Part shown: in pieces, positions 27,621 to 36,574 of the stretch
Layout: every line of letters starts with the position of its first letter
Numbering within the stretch: the stretch's first letter is position 1
From: Pseudomonas chlororaphis subsp. aurantiaca
GTDB lineage: Bacteria; Pseudomonadota; Gammaproteobacteria; Pseudomonadales; Pseudomonadaceae
Assembly (NCBI RefSeq): GCF_013466605.1
Contig: NZ_CP059162.1
Location: 5,208,001-5,272,000, forward strand
DNA: 64,000 nt
Direction of reading: 5' to 3'
Position numbers and translations under genes: made by a program
Notes under the pieces: model-generated
The model's input: the letters and a program-made list of their open reading frames with translations, nothing else
The model's database searches: none
Told to the model about the DNA's origin: nothing

Positions 27621-28970
27621 TTAGAACACCGACTGAATTTTCAGGCCGGCCACCAGGGCGTTGTCGACTTCATCCACACCGCCTGGATGGGTGATGTACT
27701 GCAGGTTGGGACGCACGGTCAGCCAGTTGGTGACATGGAAGCCGTAGTTGATTTCGTAGTTGTACTCGGTCTCGCGGATCGGCGAGAACAGCGGATCGTC
27801 GTAGTTGCTGACGCCGTTGGTGTCATTGAGCAACTGGGCGTTTTTCTTCACGTCGTCGTTGACATGGATACGGGCGAAACCGATGCCGACGTCATCCTTG
27901 GGACGTGCGTCGAACGGGCCCTTGTACACGAACATCAGCGACTGGTAGTTGTCGATGAAGTTGGTGTCCTTGTCGTGGAACGTGGCGTTGGCCGCGATGT
28001 TCAGACCGCGGGTCGCATCGCCGTTGTGGGTGGTGAGTTGCTGCTGCCCGACGAACCAGTAGCCGTGCTTGCTGCTGTGCACGCGATAGCTGTCACCGGT
28101 GACCGCGGCGTCCTGGCCATTGACGTCCTCGCGCACATCGCTGGCATCGGCCGTGCTCTTGTAGTAACCGACGCGGTACTCGCCCGGCAGGTTGTTGACC
28201 TTCGGCGACCAGACCAGCTCGACCGGCAGCACGGTGCCCTTGGTACCGCTGCCGCTGAGCTTGAAGCCGTTGCCGTGTTCCAGTTGCGACGGGTTCTGGT
28301 TGTACGCGCCGATCTGCGCATACAGCTCAGGCGTGATGTGGTACTTCACCCGCAGTGCCGCCTGGCTGACCGGCCAGTTGTACCAGATGTTGGTCGCCCA
28401 GTTGCCCACCTGGGAGCCGCAGAACGCCAGGTTCTGGAAGTCGCAGGGGAAGGTGTTGAAGTCTTCGCCTTCGCCGAAGTAACCGGCCTTGACGTCGAGC
28501 TTGCCGTCGAGGAACTGGTGCTGGATCCACAATTGGGTCAGACGCACCATGTGGCCACGACCGTAGACTTCCTGAGAGGAGCTCAAGGTGCCGGCACGCG
28601 GGTCGCCGATCCGGTCGTTGGAGATGTTCTGGCCGTTACGGTTGGTCAGCTGGATCTTCGCCTGGGTGTTATCCCAGCCCCAGAGCTTTTCCAGGTCCAG
28701 CGCCACGCCCAGGCCGAACTGGTCGCTGTAGCGTCCGGTCTTGTCATCGTTGTAGCCGCCATGCAGGTTGGCGCCCATTTCGCCAACGTAATCAGCCTTG
28801 ATGTCGATCCCTTTCTCGAGCAGCTTGGTCCGCTCGCCACCCCAGTCACCGGTCATCCATTTCGAATCGGCGCTGAACGCTTCGTCAGCGTGCGCACTAC
28901 CGGCCAGGGTCATTGCCGCAATCGCTGACAACTGGCAGATCAAGCGTGCATTGGTGCTCTTCTTTTTCAT
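27621..28970 (-). CDS. oprB: Carbohydrate-selective porin OprB
   Basis: A 449-aa outer-membrane beta-barrel for diffusion of glucose and other sugars. A signal peptide ends at about residue 28 (AGSAHA/DEAFS). The mature protein has the OprB-typical WMTGDWGGERTKLLEKGID start, aromatic-rich beta strands and a C-terminal phenylalanine (KIQSVF). It follows gtsD by 121 bp on the same strand, at the end of the glucose ABC operon. An A-rich Crc/Hfq motif lies in its leader. Confidence 0.95.
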   Translation of the reverse strand: MKKKSTNARLICQLSAIAAMTLAGSAHADEAFSADSKWMTGDWGGERTKLLEKGIDIKADYVGEMGANLHGGYNDDKTGRYSDQFGLGVALDLEKLWGWDNTQAKIQLTNRNGQNISNDRIGDPRAGTLSSSQEVYGRGHMVRLTQLWIQHQFLDGKLDVKAGYFGEGEDFNTFPCDFQNLAFCGSQVGNWATNIWYNWPVSQAALRVKYHITPELYAQIGAYNQNPSQLEHGNGFKLSGSGTKGTVLPVELVWSPKVNNLPGEYRVGYYKSTADASDVREDVNGQDAAVTGDSYRVHSSKHGYWFVGQQQLTTHNGDATRGLNIAANATFHDKDTNFIDNYQSLMFVYKGPFDARPKDDVGIGFARIHVNDDVKKNAQLLNDTNGVSNYDDPLFSPIRETEYNYEINYGFHVTNWLTVRPNLQYITHPGGVDEVDNALVAGLKIQSVF

Positions 28971-28983
28971 CCCTACATCCTCG

Positions 28984-28994
28984 TCTTTATTGTT
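28984..28994 (-). promoter_or_regulatory. Crc/Hfq-type A-rich motif in oprB leader
   Basis: AACAATAAAGA on the oprB mRNA, containing AAnAAnAA, 14-24 bases upstream of the ATG and next to the GAGG ribosome-binding site. Confidence 0.55.
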
Positions 28995-29091
28995 ATTAAC
29001 TGTTTTTCTCTAACGCGGTTTACACCTGATGCGACGGATGACAGGCCATCCGCCGCGCATTCGGTACGTCCTTGCTTCAATAACGCCGGCT

Positions 29092-30252
29092 TCAACGCCC
29101 CTTGAACTGCGCCACGTTGCTGGCATGGGCTTCGGTCTGCGCAGGGGCCGCAACACCCAGGCGCTCGCCACTCTTGGCATCGAACAACAGAACCTTGGCC
29201 GGATCGAATTGCAGGGTCAGGGTTTCGCCGACCTGCGGCGCCACATCCGGCGCCAGCCGGCAGCAGACCTTGGTGCCGTTGAGGTTGACGAACACCAGGG
29301 TGTCGGGCCCGGTCGGCTCGGTGACCTGGACCTCGGCGCGCAGGGTCGGCAGGCCGTTGCCCTCGCCGTTCGCCAGGCCGATCTGCTCCGGGCGGATGCC
29401 GAGGATCACTTCCCGGTCTTCCAGGCCGGCGTCCTGCATGCCCAGGGGCAGCTCGCAACGGGCCTGGCCGCTGTCCAGCAGGGCCAGCAGGCGGCCGTCC
29501 TTGCGTTGCAGTCGCAGGGGGATGAAGTTCATCGGCGGCGAGCCGATGAAGCTGGCCACGAACAGGTTGGCCGGGTCGTTGTAGATCTGTTTCGGGGTGC
29601 CGAACTGCTGGATGATGCCGTCCTTCATCACCGCCACCTTGTCGCCCAGGGTCATGGCTTCGATCTGGTCGTGGGTGACGTAGACCGTGGTGGTTTTCAG
29701 GCGCTGGTGCATCAGTTTCATTTCGGTGCGCATCTCGACCCGCAGTTTGGCGTCGAGGTTGGACAGCGGTTCGTCGAACAGGTAGATCTTCGGCCGCCGC
29801 GCCAGGGCCCGGCCCATGGCCACGCGCTGTTGCTGGCCGCCGGACAGCTGGCCGGGCTTGCGGCTGAGCAGGTGTTCGATCTGCAGCAGCTTGGCCACCC
29901 GCGCCACTTCTTCGTCGATCTCGGCGGCCGGCATCTTGCGGATCTTCAGACCGAAGGCGATGTTGTCGCGCACGCTCATGGTCGGGTACAGCGCGTAGGA
30001 CTGGAACACCATGGCGATGTCACGGTCTTTCGGGCTCATGCCGCTGATGTCGGCGTCGTCCACCAGGATCGCCCCGCCGCTGATGTTTTCCAGGCCGGCG
30101 ATGCAGTTCATCAGGGTGGATTTACCGCAGCCCGACGGCCCCACGAGAATCAGGAACTCACCGTCATCGATCTTCAGTTCGATGTTCTTCAGGGTGTCCG
30201 GCAGGCCAGTACCGTAGGTTTTGTTGACATTGCGTAATTCGAGAGTTGCCAT
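29092..30252 (-). CDS. gtsD: Glucose ABC transporter ATPase GtsD
   Basis: A 386-aa MalK/UgpC-type ATPase energising glucose/mannose uptake. Walker [10 protein letters not shown] at 38-46, signature LSGGQQQR, Walker [13 protein letters not shown], switch histidine in [10 protein letters not shown], then a C-terminal OB-fold regulatory domain from about residue 240. It starts 3 bp after the gtsC stop, with tight operon coupling. Confidence 0.95.
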   Translation of the reverse strand: MATLELRNVNKTYGTGLPDTLKNIELKIDDGEFLILVGPSGCGKSTLMNCIAGLENISGGAILVDDADISGMSPKDRDIAMVFQSYALYPTMSVRDNIAFGLKIRKMPAAEIDEEVARVAKLLQIEHLLSRKPGQLSGGQQQRVAMGRALARRPKIYLFDEPLSNLDAKLRVEMRTEMKLMHQRLKTTTVYVTHDQIEAMTLGDKVAVMKDGIIQQFGTPKQIYNDPANLFVASFIGSPPMNFIPLRLQRKDGRLLALLDSGQARCELPLGMQDAGLEDREVILGIRPEQIGLANGEGNGLPTLRAEVQVTEPTGPDTLVFVNLNGTKVCCRLAPDVAPQVGETLTLQFDPAKVLLFDAKSGERLGVAAPAQTEAHASNVAQFKGR

Positions 30253-30255
30253 CTT

Positions 30256-31101
30256 TTACCCCTTGACCGCGCCGGACGTCAGCCCACGCAGGAAATACTT
30301 GCCAGCGAATATGTAGACCAGCAGTGTCGGCAGCCCGGCGATCATCGCCGCCGCCATATCAACGTTGTATTCCTTGGTCCCGGTGCTGGTGTTGACCAGG
30401 TTGTTCAAGGCCACGGTGATCGGTTGCGCATCGCCGCTGGCGAACACCACGCCGAACAGGAAATCGTTCCAGATCTGGGTGAACTGCCAGATCAGGCAGA
30501 CCATGATGATCGGCACCGACATCGGCAGCAGGATCTTGCCGAAGATGGTGAAGAAGCCCGCACCGTCCAGGCGCGCGGCCTTGACCAGGGCGTCCGGGAT
30601 GCTCACGTAGTAGTTGCGAAAGAACAGCGTGGTGAACGCCAGCCCGTAGACCACATGCACCAGCACCAGGCCGCTGGTGGTGTTGGCCAGGCCGAACTTG
30701 CCGAGGGTGAAGGACGCCGGCAGCAGCACGGTCTGGAACGGCAGGAAGCAACCGAACAGCAGCAGGCCGAAGAACAGCTGAGAACCGCGGAAGCGCCACA
30801 TCGACAGCACGTAGCCGTTCATGGCGCCGACGAAGGTCGAGATGATCACCGCCGGCACGGTGATCTTCACCGAGTTCCAGAAGTAGCCGCCCACGGTGTC
30901 CCAGGCCTTGATCCAGCCGATGCCGTCGATGACGGCCGGCCAGCTCAGCAGGTTGCCGGTGCGGATGTCTTCCGGGGTCTTGAAGCTGGTCAGCAGCATC
31001 ACCACCAGCGGCACCAGGTACACCGCCGCTGCCAGCAGCAGGGTGGCGTAGATGGCGATGCGGCTGAAGTTCAGCGCAGGTTTTCCGAGCTGGTTAGTCA
31101 T
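30256..31101 (-). CDS. gtsC: Glucose ABC transporter permease GtsC
   Basis: A 281-aa inner-membrane permease of the MalG type with six predicted helices. The cytosolic EAA-like loop DALVKAARLDGAGFFTIFGK carries the conserved A-x-x-DGA-x(9-10)-I-x-LP pattern (continuing to ILLPMSVP) that docks on GtsD. It overlaps the gtsB stop by 8 bp. Confidence 0.94.
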   Translation of the reverse strand: MTNQLGKPALNFSRIAIYATLLLAAAVYLVPLVVMLLTSFKTPEDIRTGNLLSWPAVIDGIGWIKAWDTVGGYFWNSVKITVPAVIISTFVGAMNGYVLSMWRFRGSQLFFGLLLFGCFLPFQTVLLPASFTLGKFGLANTTSGLVLVHVVYGLAFTTLFFRNYYVSIPDALVKAARLDGAGFFTIFGKILLPMSVPIIMVCLIWQFTQIWNDFLFGVVFASGDAQPITVALNNLVNTSTGTKEYNVDMAAAMIAGLPTLLVYIFAGKYFLRGLTSGAVKG

Positions 31102-32002
31102 GGCGTTTGCCTCGCAGTTCGGAGTACAGGTACGGCACCAGGATGGTCAGCACGGCGCCCAGCATCAGCATGGCGCTGGCCGAACCTATGCCCATCTGGC
31201 CACGGCTGAAGGTGAAGGAATACATGAACATCGCCGGCAGGTCGGAGGAGTAGCCAGGACCACCGGCAGTCATCGCCGCCACCAGGTCGAAGCTCTTGAT
31301 CGCGATGTGCGCGAGGATCATGAAGGCGCTGAAGAACACCGGGCGCAGGCTCGGCAGGACGATCTTCAGGTAGATGGTCGGCAGGCTCGCGCCATCGACC
31401 TGGGCGGCGCGGATGATCGACTGGTCGACGCCGCGCAAGCCGGCGAGGAACATCGCCATGACAAAGCCGGAGGCCTGCCACACGGCGGCAATCACCAGGC
31501 AGTACACCACGCGGTCCTGATCCACCAGCCAGTCCAGGCGGAAGCCTTCCCAGCCCCAGTCACGCAGCATCTTGTCCAGGCCCAGGCCAGGGTTGAGCAG
31601 CCATTTCCAGGCGGTGCCGGTGACGATCATCGACAGCGCCATCGGGTACAGGTAGACGGTGCGGATAAAGCCTTCCCTGCGGATGCGCTGGTCCAGCAGC
31701 ACCGCCAGGAACACGCCCAGTACCAGGCTGATGCCGATGAACATGCCGCCGAACAGCGCCAGGTTTTTGCTCGCCACCCACCAGCGGTCGTTATCCATCA
31801 GGCGCATGTATTGCTGCAGGCCGACCCACTTGTAGCTCGGCATGAAGCTGGAATTGGTGAAGGACAGAATGAACGTCCAGATGATGTAACCGTAAAAACC
31901 GACCAGGACGATCAGCATGCTTGGCGCCAGGACCAACTTGGGGAGCCAGCGCTGCAGCGCGTCGAACGGTGAGGCTTTGCTGAAAACCGCCACAGAGCTC
32001 AT
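31094..32002 (-). CDS. gtsB: Glucose ABC transporter permease GtsB
   Basis: A 302-aa MalF-type permease with six helices and the EAA loop QSIIRAAQVDGASLPTIYLK followed by IVLPSLRP. I chose ATG 32002 (MSSVAVFSK). The frame remains open upstream through REP sequence, which is not coding in family members. The upstream ribosome-binding site is weak, and a REP hairpin separates it from gtsA. Confidence 0.92.
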   Translation of the reverse strand: MSSVAVFSKASPFDALQRWLPKLVLAPSMLIVLVGFYGYIIWTFILSFTNSSFMPSYKWVGLQQYMRLMDNDRWWVASKNLALFGGMFIGISLVLGVFLAVLLDQRIRREGFIRTVYLYPMALSMIVTGTAWKWLLNPGLGLDKMLRDWGWEGFRLDWLVDQDRVVYCLVIAAVWQASGFVMAMFLAGLRGVDQSIIRAAQVDGASLPTIYLKIVLPSLRPVFFSAFMILAHIAIKSFDLVAAMTAGGPGYSSDLPAMFMYSFTFSRGQMGIGSASAMLMLGAVLTILVPYLYSELRGKRHD

Positions 32003-32035
32003 CGGGATAATCCAGTTTGAAGGAGTGAGTATCGG

Positions 32036-32125
32036 TAGGAGCGAGGCTTGCCCGCGAATGCGGACTGACATTCAGAATCCATGTCGACGGATGCACCGCT
32101 TTCGCGGACAAGCCTCGTACCTACA
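32036..32125. repeat. Inverted REP pair between gtsA and gtsB
   Basis: TAGGAGCGAGGCTTGCCCGCGA at 32036-32057 and its inverse TCGCGGACAAGCCTCGTACCTACA at 32102-32125, inside the gts operon. In other sugar ABC operons such hairpins stabilise the binding-protein transcript relative to the permease part; that role is inferred here. Confidence 0.85.
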
Positions 32126-32174
32126 GGGGAGAACGCTCTCGGGAACGACCGCAGGCAAGCCTGCGGCCTGGACC

Positions 32175-33482
32175 TTACTGGGCGGCCTTGACGGCCGATG
32201 CCAGCTGCGCACTGGCCTTGGCCGGGTCCGCGTCCTTGTCGTTCATGAAGTTGGTCACCACATCGAAGATCGCGCCCTGCACGGCCAGGGAAGTGGCCAT
32301 GTTGTGCGCCATGCTCGGTTGCAGGCCGCCGGTCTTGTCGTCAGCCAGGAAGTCCTTGGCCGACGCCTGGGCGCAGGAGTCGAAGCCTTGCGCGGCCATG
32401 TCGTTGAGCATGTCGGTGCGCACCGGGATCGAACCCTTGTTGATGCTGAAGACCTTCTGGAAGTCCTTGCCCAGGGCGACCTTGGCCAGGTCCTGCTGCG
32501 CGGCGATATCGCCCTTGCGATCGGCCTTGAGCTTGAACACCGCCAGGGAGTCGATGTTGTAGGTGAAGGCCTTGTCGGTGCCCGGGAAGGCCACGCACTG
32601 GTAGTCCTTGCCGGCGACTTTCTTCGCCGCGGTCCACTCGCTCTTGGCCCAGTCGCCCATCATCTGCATGCCAGCCTTGCCGTTGATGACGTCGGCGGCG
32701 GCGATGTTCCAGTCACGCCCGGCGCGGTTCTGATCCATGTAGCTGGTGACTTTCTTCAGCTCGGTGAAGGCCTTGACCATCTCCGGGCCGGCGAGGGCCT
32801 TCTGGTCCAGGTCGACCAGGGCTTTCTTGTAGCCATCGGCGCCCATGACCGAGAGCACCACGTCTTCGAACACGGTGCTGTCCTGCCATGGCTGGCCGCC
32901 GTGGGCCAGGGCGATGAAGCCGGCGGCCTTGAGCTTGTCGCCGGCGGCATAGAATTCTTCGAGGGTGGTCGGGGCCTTGTCGATCCCGGCTTTCTTGAAG
33001 ACTTCCGGGTTGATCCACAACCAGTTGACGCGGTGGATGTTCACCGGCACGGCGACATAGTCACCTTCGTACTTCACGGTGTCGGAGACTTTCTTGGAGA
33101 GCAGGCCATCCCAGTTTTCCGACTTGGCCACGTCTTTCAGGGCGTCGGTGCTGAGCAGGCCGGTGCTGCCCCACTCCTGGATGTCCGGGCCCTTGATCTG
33201 GGCAACGCCCGGCGGGTTGCCGGAAACGGCGCGGCTCTTCAGCACGGTCATGGCCGTGGCACCGCCACCGCCGGCGACTGCGCCGTCTTTCCAGGTGAAA
33301 CCGTCTTTTTCGACCTGGGCCTTGAGCACATCGACCGCCGCCTTTTCACCGCCGGACGTCCACCAGTGGACGACTTCCACGGAACCTTTGGCGTCGGCGG
33401 CAACGGAAACGAGAGGGAATGCACTGAGGGGAAACAACGAGGCAACGGAAATGACAGCAGCTAGACGAGAAATCGCATTCAT
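32175..33482 (-). CDS. gtsA: Glucose-binding periplasmic protein GtsA
   Basis: A 435-aa extracellular solute-binding protein (family 1). ATG 33482 gives a normal signal peptide of about 28 residues ([20 protein letters not shown] start). The mature part opens with [20 protein letters not shown], typical of Pseudomonas/Thermus glucose/mannose-binding proteins. First gene of gtsABCD-oprB. An A-rich Crc/Hfq motif overlaps its ribosome-binding region, and a 54-bp module shared with the AGE-family gene lies 60 bp upstream. Confidence 0.95.
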   Translation of the reverse strand: MNAISRLAAVISVASLFPLSAFPLVSVAADAKGSVEVVHWWTSGGEKAAVDVLKAQVEKDGFTWKDGAVAGGGGATAMTVLKSRAVSGNPPGVAQIKGPDIQEWGSTGLLSTDALKDVAKSENWDGLLSKKVSDTVKYEGDYVAVPVNIHRVNWLWINPEVFKKAGIDKAPTTLEEFYAAGDKLKAAGFIALAHGGQPWQDSTVFEDVVLSVMGADGYKKALVDLDQKALAGPEMVKAFTELKKVTSYMDQNRAGRDWNIAAADVINGKAGMQMMGDWAKSEWTAAKKVAGKDYQCVAFPGTDKAFTYNIDSLAVFKLKADRKGDIAAQQDLAKVALGKDFQKVFSINKGSIPVRTDMLNDMAAQGFDSCAQASAKDFLADDKTGGLQPSMAHNMATSLAVQGAIFDVVTNFMNDKDADPAKASAQLASAVKAAQ

Positions 33483-33495
33483 CTGAGGTGTACCT

Positions 33496-33506
33496 TTCTT
33501 GTTGTT
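33496..33506 (-). promoter_or_regulatory. Crc/Hfq-type A-rich motif at gtsA start
   Basis: AACAACAAGAA on the gtsA mRNA, running into the AAAGGT ribosome-binding site, 14-24 bases upstream of the ATG. Confidence 0.6.
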
Positions 33507-33541
33507 ATGCATGCAAGTCTGGTGCTTGCGCTGCATAGGAT

Positions 33542-33595
33542 TCTAAACAGGGGGTTAGCCCGCGCAGGTAACGAAGGGATGCGCGAATGTCACCA
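33542..33595 (-). promoter_or_regulatory. 54-bp promoter module, gtsA copy
   Basis: Read toward gtsA: TGGTGACATT, 9 variable bases, CTTCGTTACCTGC, a G+C block with AACCC, then TGTTTAGA. It aligns without gaps to 34896-34949 with 42 of 54 identical positions by hand count. Probably a promoter with a shared activator or repressor site; GltR is a candidate by neighbourhood. Confidence 0.7.
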
Positions 33596-33600
33596 CATGG

Positions 33601-34860
33601 TTACACAACGCCTAGTCTAGACACTTCGGCCAGCGCCGATGCCATGCTCGGCGCCAGGGGCAGGCGCGGAATCAGCACCGCCTGCCAGGCGTGATACAGG
33701 TCCGGCTTACCGGCCCAGATCTCGGCGCTGGGCCTGTTGTTGCTGTCCAGTTCGTGGTGCCAGCTGCCGTGCAGCGGGTCGATGAAGTGCTCGGCAGTGA
33801 ACTCCCAGAAGCGCCGATACCAGGTTTCGTACTGCGCCTCGCCGGTGCGTTGCAGCAAGGCACCGGCCGCCGCCGCGGCTTCGGCGTGGGTCCAGTGCAG
33901 GCGCTGGCGCACCACGGGGCGCTGGTGCCAGTCCAGGGTGTAGACGATGCCCAGTGCGCCATCGACGTCCCAGGCATCACGGCAGGCGTTTTCGAACAGC
34001 TTCTGGGCATCCAGCAGCAGCCAGCCGGGGCTGAGCATGCCGGCCTGGCAGCGCGCGGCTTCGAGGTGCAGCAGCAGACGGGCCCACTCGAAAGCATGCC
34101 CGGGGGTGGTGCCATAGGGGCGGAAACCGTCGGCCGGGTGTTCCTGGTTGTAATCCGGCAGCGGCTGCCAGTGGCGGTCGAAATGCTCGATGACCCGGTA
34201 ATCGCCAGCGGCGGCATGCTGATGGATGACCCGCTCGACAATGTGCAGGGCGCGATTGAGCCAGCGCGGGTCCTGGGTGACATCGGCCAGGGCGAGGAAC
34301 GCCTCGGTGGCGTGCATGTTGCTGTTGGCGCCGCGATAGGCCTCCTCGCGGCTCCAGTCGCGGTTGAAGGACTCGCGCATCGCGCCCTCCTCCTCGCTCC
34401 AGAAATGCGTTTCGATGACCCGGATCGCCTCTGCCAGCAAGGCCTCGGCGCCGGGGCGCGCGGCCACCACCGCGGAGCTCGCCGCCAGGGCGACGAAGGC
34501 ATGCAGGTACGCGGCCTTGCCGCTGTTGCCGTCGCTATGTCCGGGAGCGGCGAACCAGCCGCCGTATTCGTCATCGCGCAACGCGCCGTTGAGCGCGGCA
34601 ATGCCGTGGTCCACCAGCGCGGCGTAGCCGGGAATGCCCTGGATATGGGCCATGGCGAAACTGTGGGTCATGCGTGCGGTGTTCATGGTACCGGTCCGGG
34701 CGTCGCTCGGCAGGCGCCCGCGTTCGTCCAGGTCGCCGAAGCCGTCGGGCAGCTGTGCCGCGCGGGCGAACCCCAGCAGGCGCTGGCCTTCGGCGGCCAG
34801 CCATTGATGATGGGCAGGAGCGTTCAGCCAGCTGCTGAACGTCAGGGGGATACTGTTCAT
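33601..34860 (-). CDS. AGE-family sugar epimerase/isomerase (mannose-isomerase-like)
   Basis: A 419-aa (alpha/alpha)6-barrel protein of the N-acylglucosamine 2-epimerase family. Conserved histidine-bearing segments are present: RMTHSFAMAH, NSNMHATEAFLAL, TPGHAFEWARLLL and RLHWTHAEAAAAAGALL, as in the YihS/mannose isomerase branch. A likely role is interconverting mannose or another aldose with fructose; the exact substrate is inferred. It sits between gtsA and gtrS and shares a 54-bp promoter module with gtsA, linking it to glucose/mannose uptake. No terminator is seen before gtsA. Confidence 0.85.
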   Translation of the reverse strand: MNSIPLTFSSWLNAPAHHQWLAAEGQRLLGFARAAQLPDGFGDLDERGRLPSDARTGTMNTARMTHSFAMAHIQGIPGYAALVDHGIAALNGALRDDEYGGWFAAPGHSDGNSGKAAYLHAFVALAASSAVVAARPGAEALLAEAIRVIETHFWSEEEGAMRESFNRDWSREEAYRGANSNMHATEAFLALADVTQDPRWLNRALHIVERVIHQHAAAGDYRVIEHFDRHWQPLPDYNQEHPADGFRPYGTTPGHAFEWARLLLHLEAARCQAGMLSPGWLLLDAQKLFENACRDAWDVDGALGIVYTLDWHQRPVVRQRLHWTHAEAAAAAGALLQRTGEAQYETWYRRFWEFTAEHFIDPLHGSWHHELDSNNRPSAEIWAGKPDLYHAWQAVLIPRLPLAPSMASALAEVSRLGVV

Positions 34861-34866
34861 GGCGGA

Positions 34867-34880
34867 CCTGTTGTTGTTTT
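34867..34880 (-). promoter_or_regulatory. Crc/Hfq-type A-rich motif at AGE-family start
   Basis: AAAACAACAACAGG on the mRNA, 7-20 bases upstream of the ATG; contains overlapping AAnAAnAA repeats and merges with the AGGT ribosome-binding site. Confidence 0.6.
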
Positions 34881-34895
34881 TATCAGGGCCTTGAG

Positions 34896-34949
34896 TCTAA
34901 ACAACGGGTTCGCGCGGGCAGGTAACGAAGGTCACAGGAAATGTCACCA
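34896..34949 (-). promoter_or_regulatory. 54-bp promoter module, AGE-gene copy
   Basis: TGGTGACATT, 9 variable bases, CTTCGTTACCTGC, CCGCGCGAACCCG, TTGTTTAGA. Same spacing and near-identical blocks as 33542-33595. It ends 35 bp before the AGE-family start. Confidence 0.7.
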
Positions 34950-34968
34950 AACAGTGACAAAACTCCCC

Positions 34969-35098
34969 GTAGCCGCTGCCGCAGGCTGCGCTCGAGACCG
35001 CAGGGCTCGCAAAACTGGCGCCTCGGTCATACAGCCAAGCGCGGCATGAAACTTTACGACCGCTACGCGGCCGATCGCAGGCTTCGCCAGCGGCTACA
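34969..35098. repeat. Intergenic inverted repeat, family A
   Basis: GTAGCCGCTGCCGCAGGCTGCG at the left and CGATCGCAGGCTTCGCCAGCGGCTACA at the right, about 130 bp. It lies immediately downstream of gtrS (stop at 35105). Confidence 0.8.
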
Positions 35099-35104
35099 GG
35101 GGCA

Positions 35105-36574
35105 TCAATCCATGGAACGCGGCAGGTACAGGGTCACGCGCAAACCGCCTTCGCGCAGGTTCTGCAGGCTCACCTCGCCGCCATGGCTGTGGGCGATGTT
35201 GCGCGCGATGCCCAGGCCCAGGCCGTAGCCCTGCTGCTGGCCGGACAGGCGGAAGTGCGGCTCGAACACCTGCTCCAGGCGCTGCTCCGGCACGCCCGGG
35301 CCTTCGTCGTCGACATGCAGGATGAACGCGTTGGCGTCGTCGTCGATGTGCAGATGGGCGTTCTGCCCGTACTTCAGCGCGTTGTCGATCAGGTTGCCCA
35401 TGCAGCGCTTGAGCGCCAGGGGTTTGCCCGGATAAGGCGCCAGCGCCCGCCCCTGCTGGGTCACGCGGCCGTTGCCGTTGGGTGCCAGGTAAGGCTCCAC
35501 CAGGCAGTCGAGCACCTGGTTGAGGTCCACCGGCTCGATGTTCTCGTGGATGTCGGTGTCCTTGACGCATTGCAGCGCGCCCTTGACCAGCAGCTCCAGC
35601 TCATCCAGGTCGCGGCCGAACTTGCTTTGCAGCTGCTCGTCCTCCAGCAGTTCGACCCGCAGCCGCAACCGGGTGATGGGCGTGCGCAGGTCGTGGGAAA
35701 TCGCACTGAACAGCTGGCTGCGCTCGGTCAGGTAACGGCTGATGCGCTCGCGCATGGCATTGAAGGCCCGGCCGACCTCCACCACTTCGCTGCCGCCGCC
35801 CTCGGCCACCGGCTGCACATCGGCGCCCAGGGACATGTCCCGCGCGGCCCGCGCCAGGCGCTTGAGTGGCCGGCTCTGCCAATGCACCAGCAGGCCGATG
35901 AACAGCAACAGGAAACTGCTGGTGAGCACGATGAACCACACCTGCTGCGCCGGCAGCCCCTGTTCTTCGAGACTGGTGTAGGGCTCGGGCAACAACGAGG
36001 CGATGTACAGCCACTCGCCCGGCGCCATCTGGATCTGGGTGACCAGCACCGGCGGGTTCACCGGCTCCAGGGTCAGGGCGTAGTGGGCCCAGGAACGCGG
36101 CAATTCATCGAGTTTCAAGCCGCCGTTGAAAATCCGCAGGTCCTCGGGGCTGACGAAGGTCACCGAGATATAGGCGTCGTTGCCCAGGGACTGGCGCAGC
36201 ACTTCGTCCACCGCCTTGAGCACCGCCTGCTTGCGTGGCGTGATGGGCAGCACTTCCATGCCCAGCGGCTTGTCGTTGAGGGTCACGACAAAACGGGTGC
36301 CGCCCATGCTGCGCAACTGGTCGAGCACCAGCGGCCGGTACGCCACCGGCAGCGAACGGAAGTAGCTGACGCTGGCGGTCATCGAATGGGCCAGGCTGCG
36401 GGCGCTGGTGACCAGGCCTTCGAGCTGGGTGGCGCGCAGCTGTGACACCCAGATCACGCTGGACAAGGTTTGCGCGAACAACACCGCCAGCAGTGTCAGC
36501 AGCAACATCCGGCCCAACAGCGAACGCGGCACCGGCACCCGCGCCAGCAGCTTGCGCGGCCACTCAGTGAGCAT
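35105..36574 (-). CDS. gtrS: Sensor histidine kinase GtrS
   Basis: A 489-aa inner-membrane kinase, partner of GltR. First membrane helix about residues 20-45, periplasmic sensor to about 205, second helix VWFIVLTSSFLLLFIGLLVH, then HAMP, the H-box SAISHDLRTPITRLRL and HATPase (VDDEGPGVPEQRLEQVFEP, GLGLGIARNIAHSHGG). P. aeruginosa GtrS senses 2-ketogluconate/6-phosphogluconate. ATG 36574 lies inside the gltR end (11-bp overlap), so the pair is coupled. An in-frame start at 36589 is possible. Confidence 0.92.
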   Translation of the reverse strand: MLTEWPRKLLARVPVPRSLLGRMLLLTLLAVLFAQTLSSVIWVSQLRATQLEGLVTSARSLAHSMTASVSYFRSLPVAYRPLVLDQLRSMGGTRFVVTLNDKPLGMEVLPITPRKQAVLKAVDEVLRQSLGNDAYISVTFVSPEDLRIFNGGLKLDELPRSWAHYALTLEPVNPPVLVTQIQMAPGEWLYIASLLPEPYTSLEEQGLPAQQVWFIVLTSSFLLLFIGLLVHWQSRPLKRLARAARDMSLGADVQPVAEGGGSEVVEVGRAFNAMRERISRYLTERSQLFSAISHDLRTPITRLRLRVELLEDEQLQSKFGRDLDELELLVKGALQCVKDTDIHENIEPVDLNQVLDCLVEPYLAPNGNGRVTQQGRALAPYPGKPLALKRCMGNLIDNALKYGQNAHLHIDDDANAFILHVDDEGPGVPEQRLEQVFEPHFRLSGQQQGYGLGLGIARNIAHSHGGEVSLQNLREGGLRVTLYLPRSMD

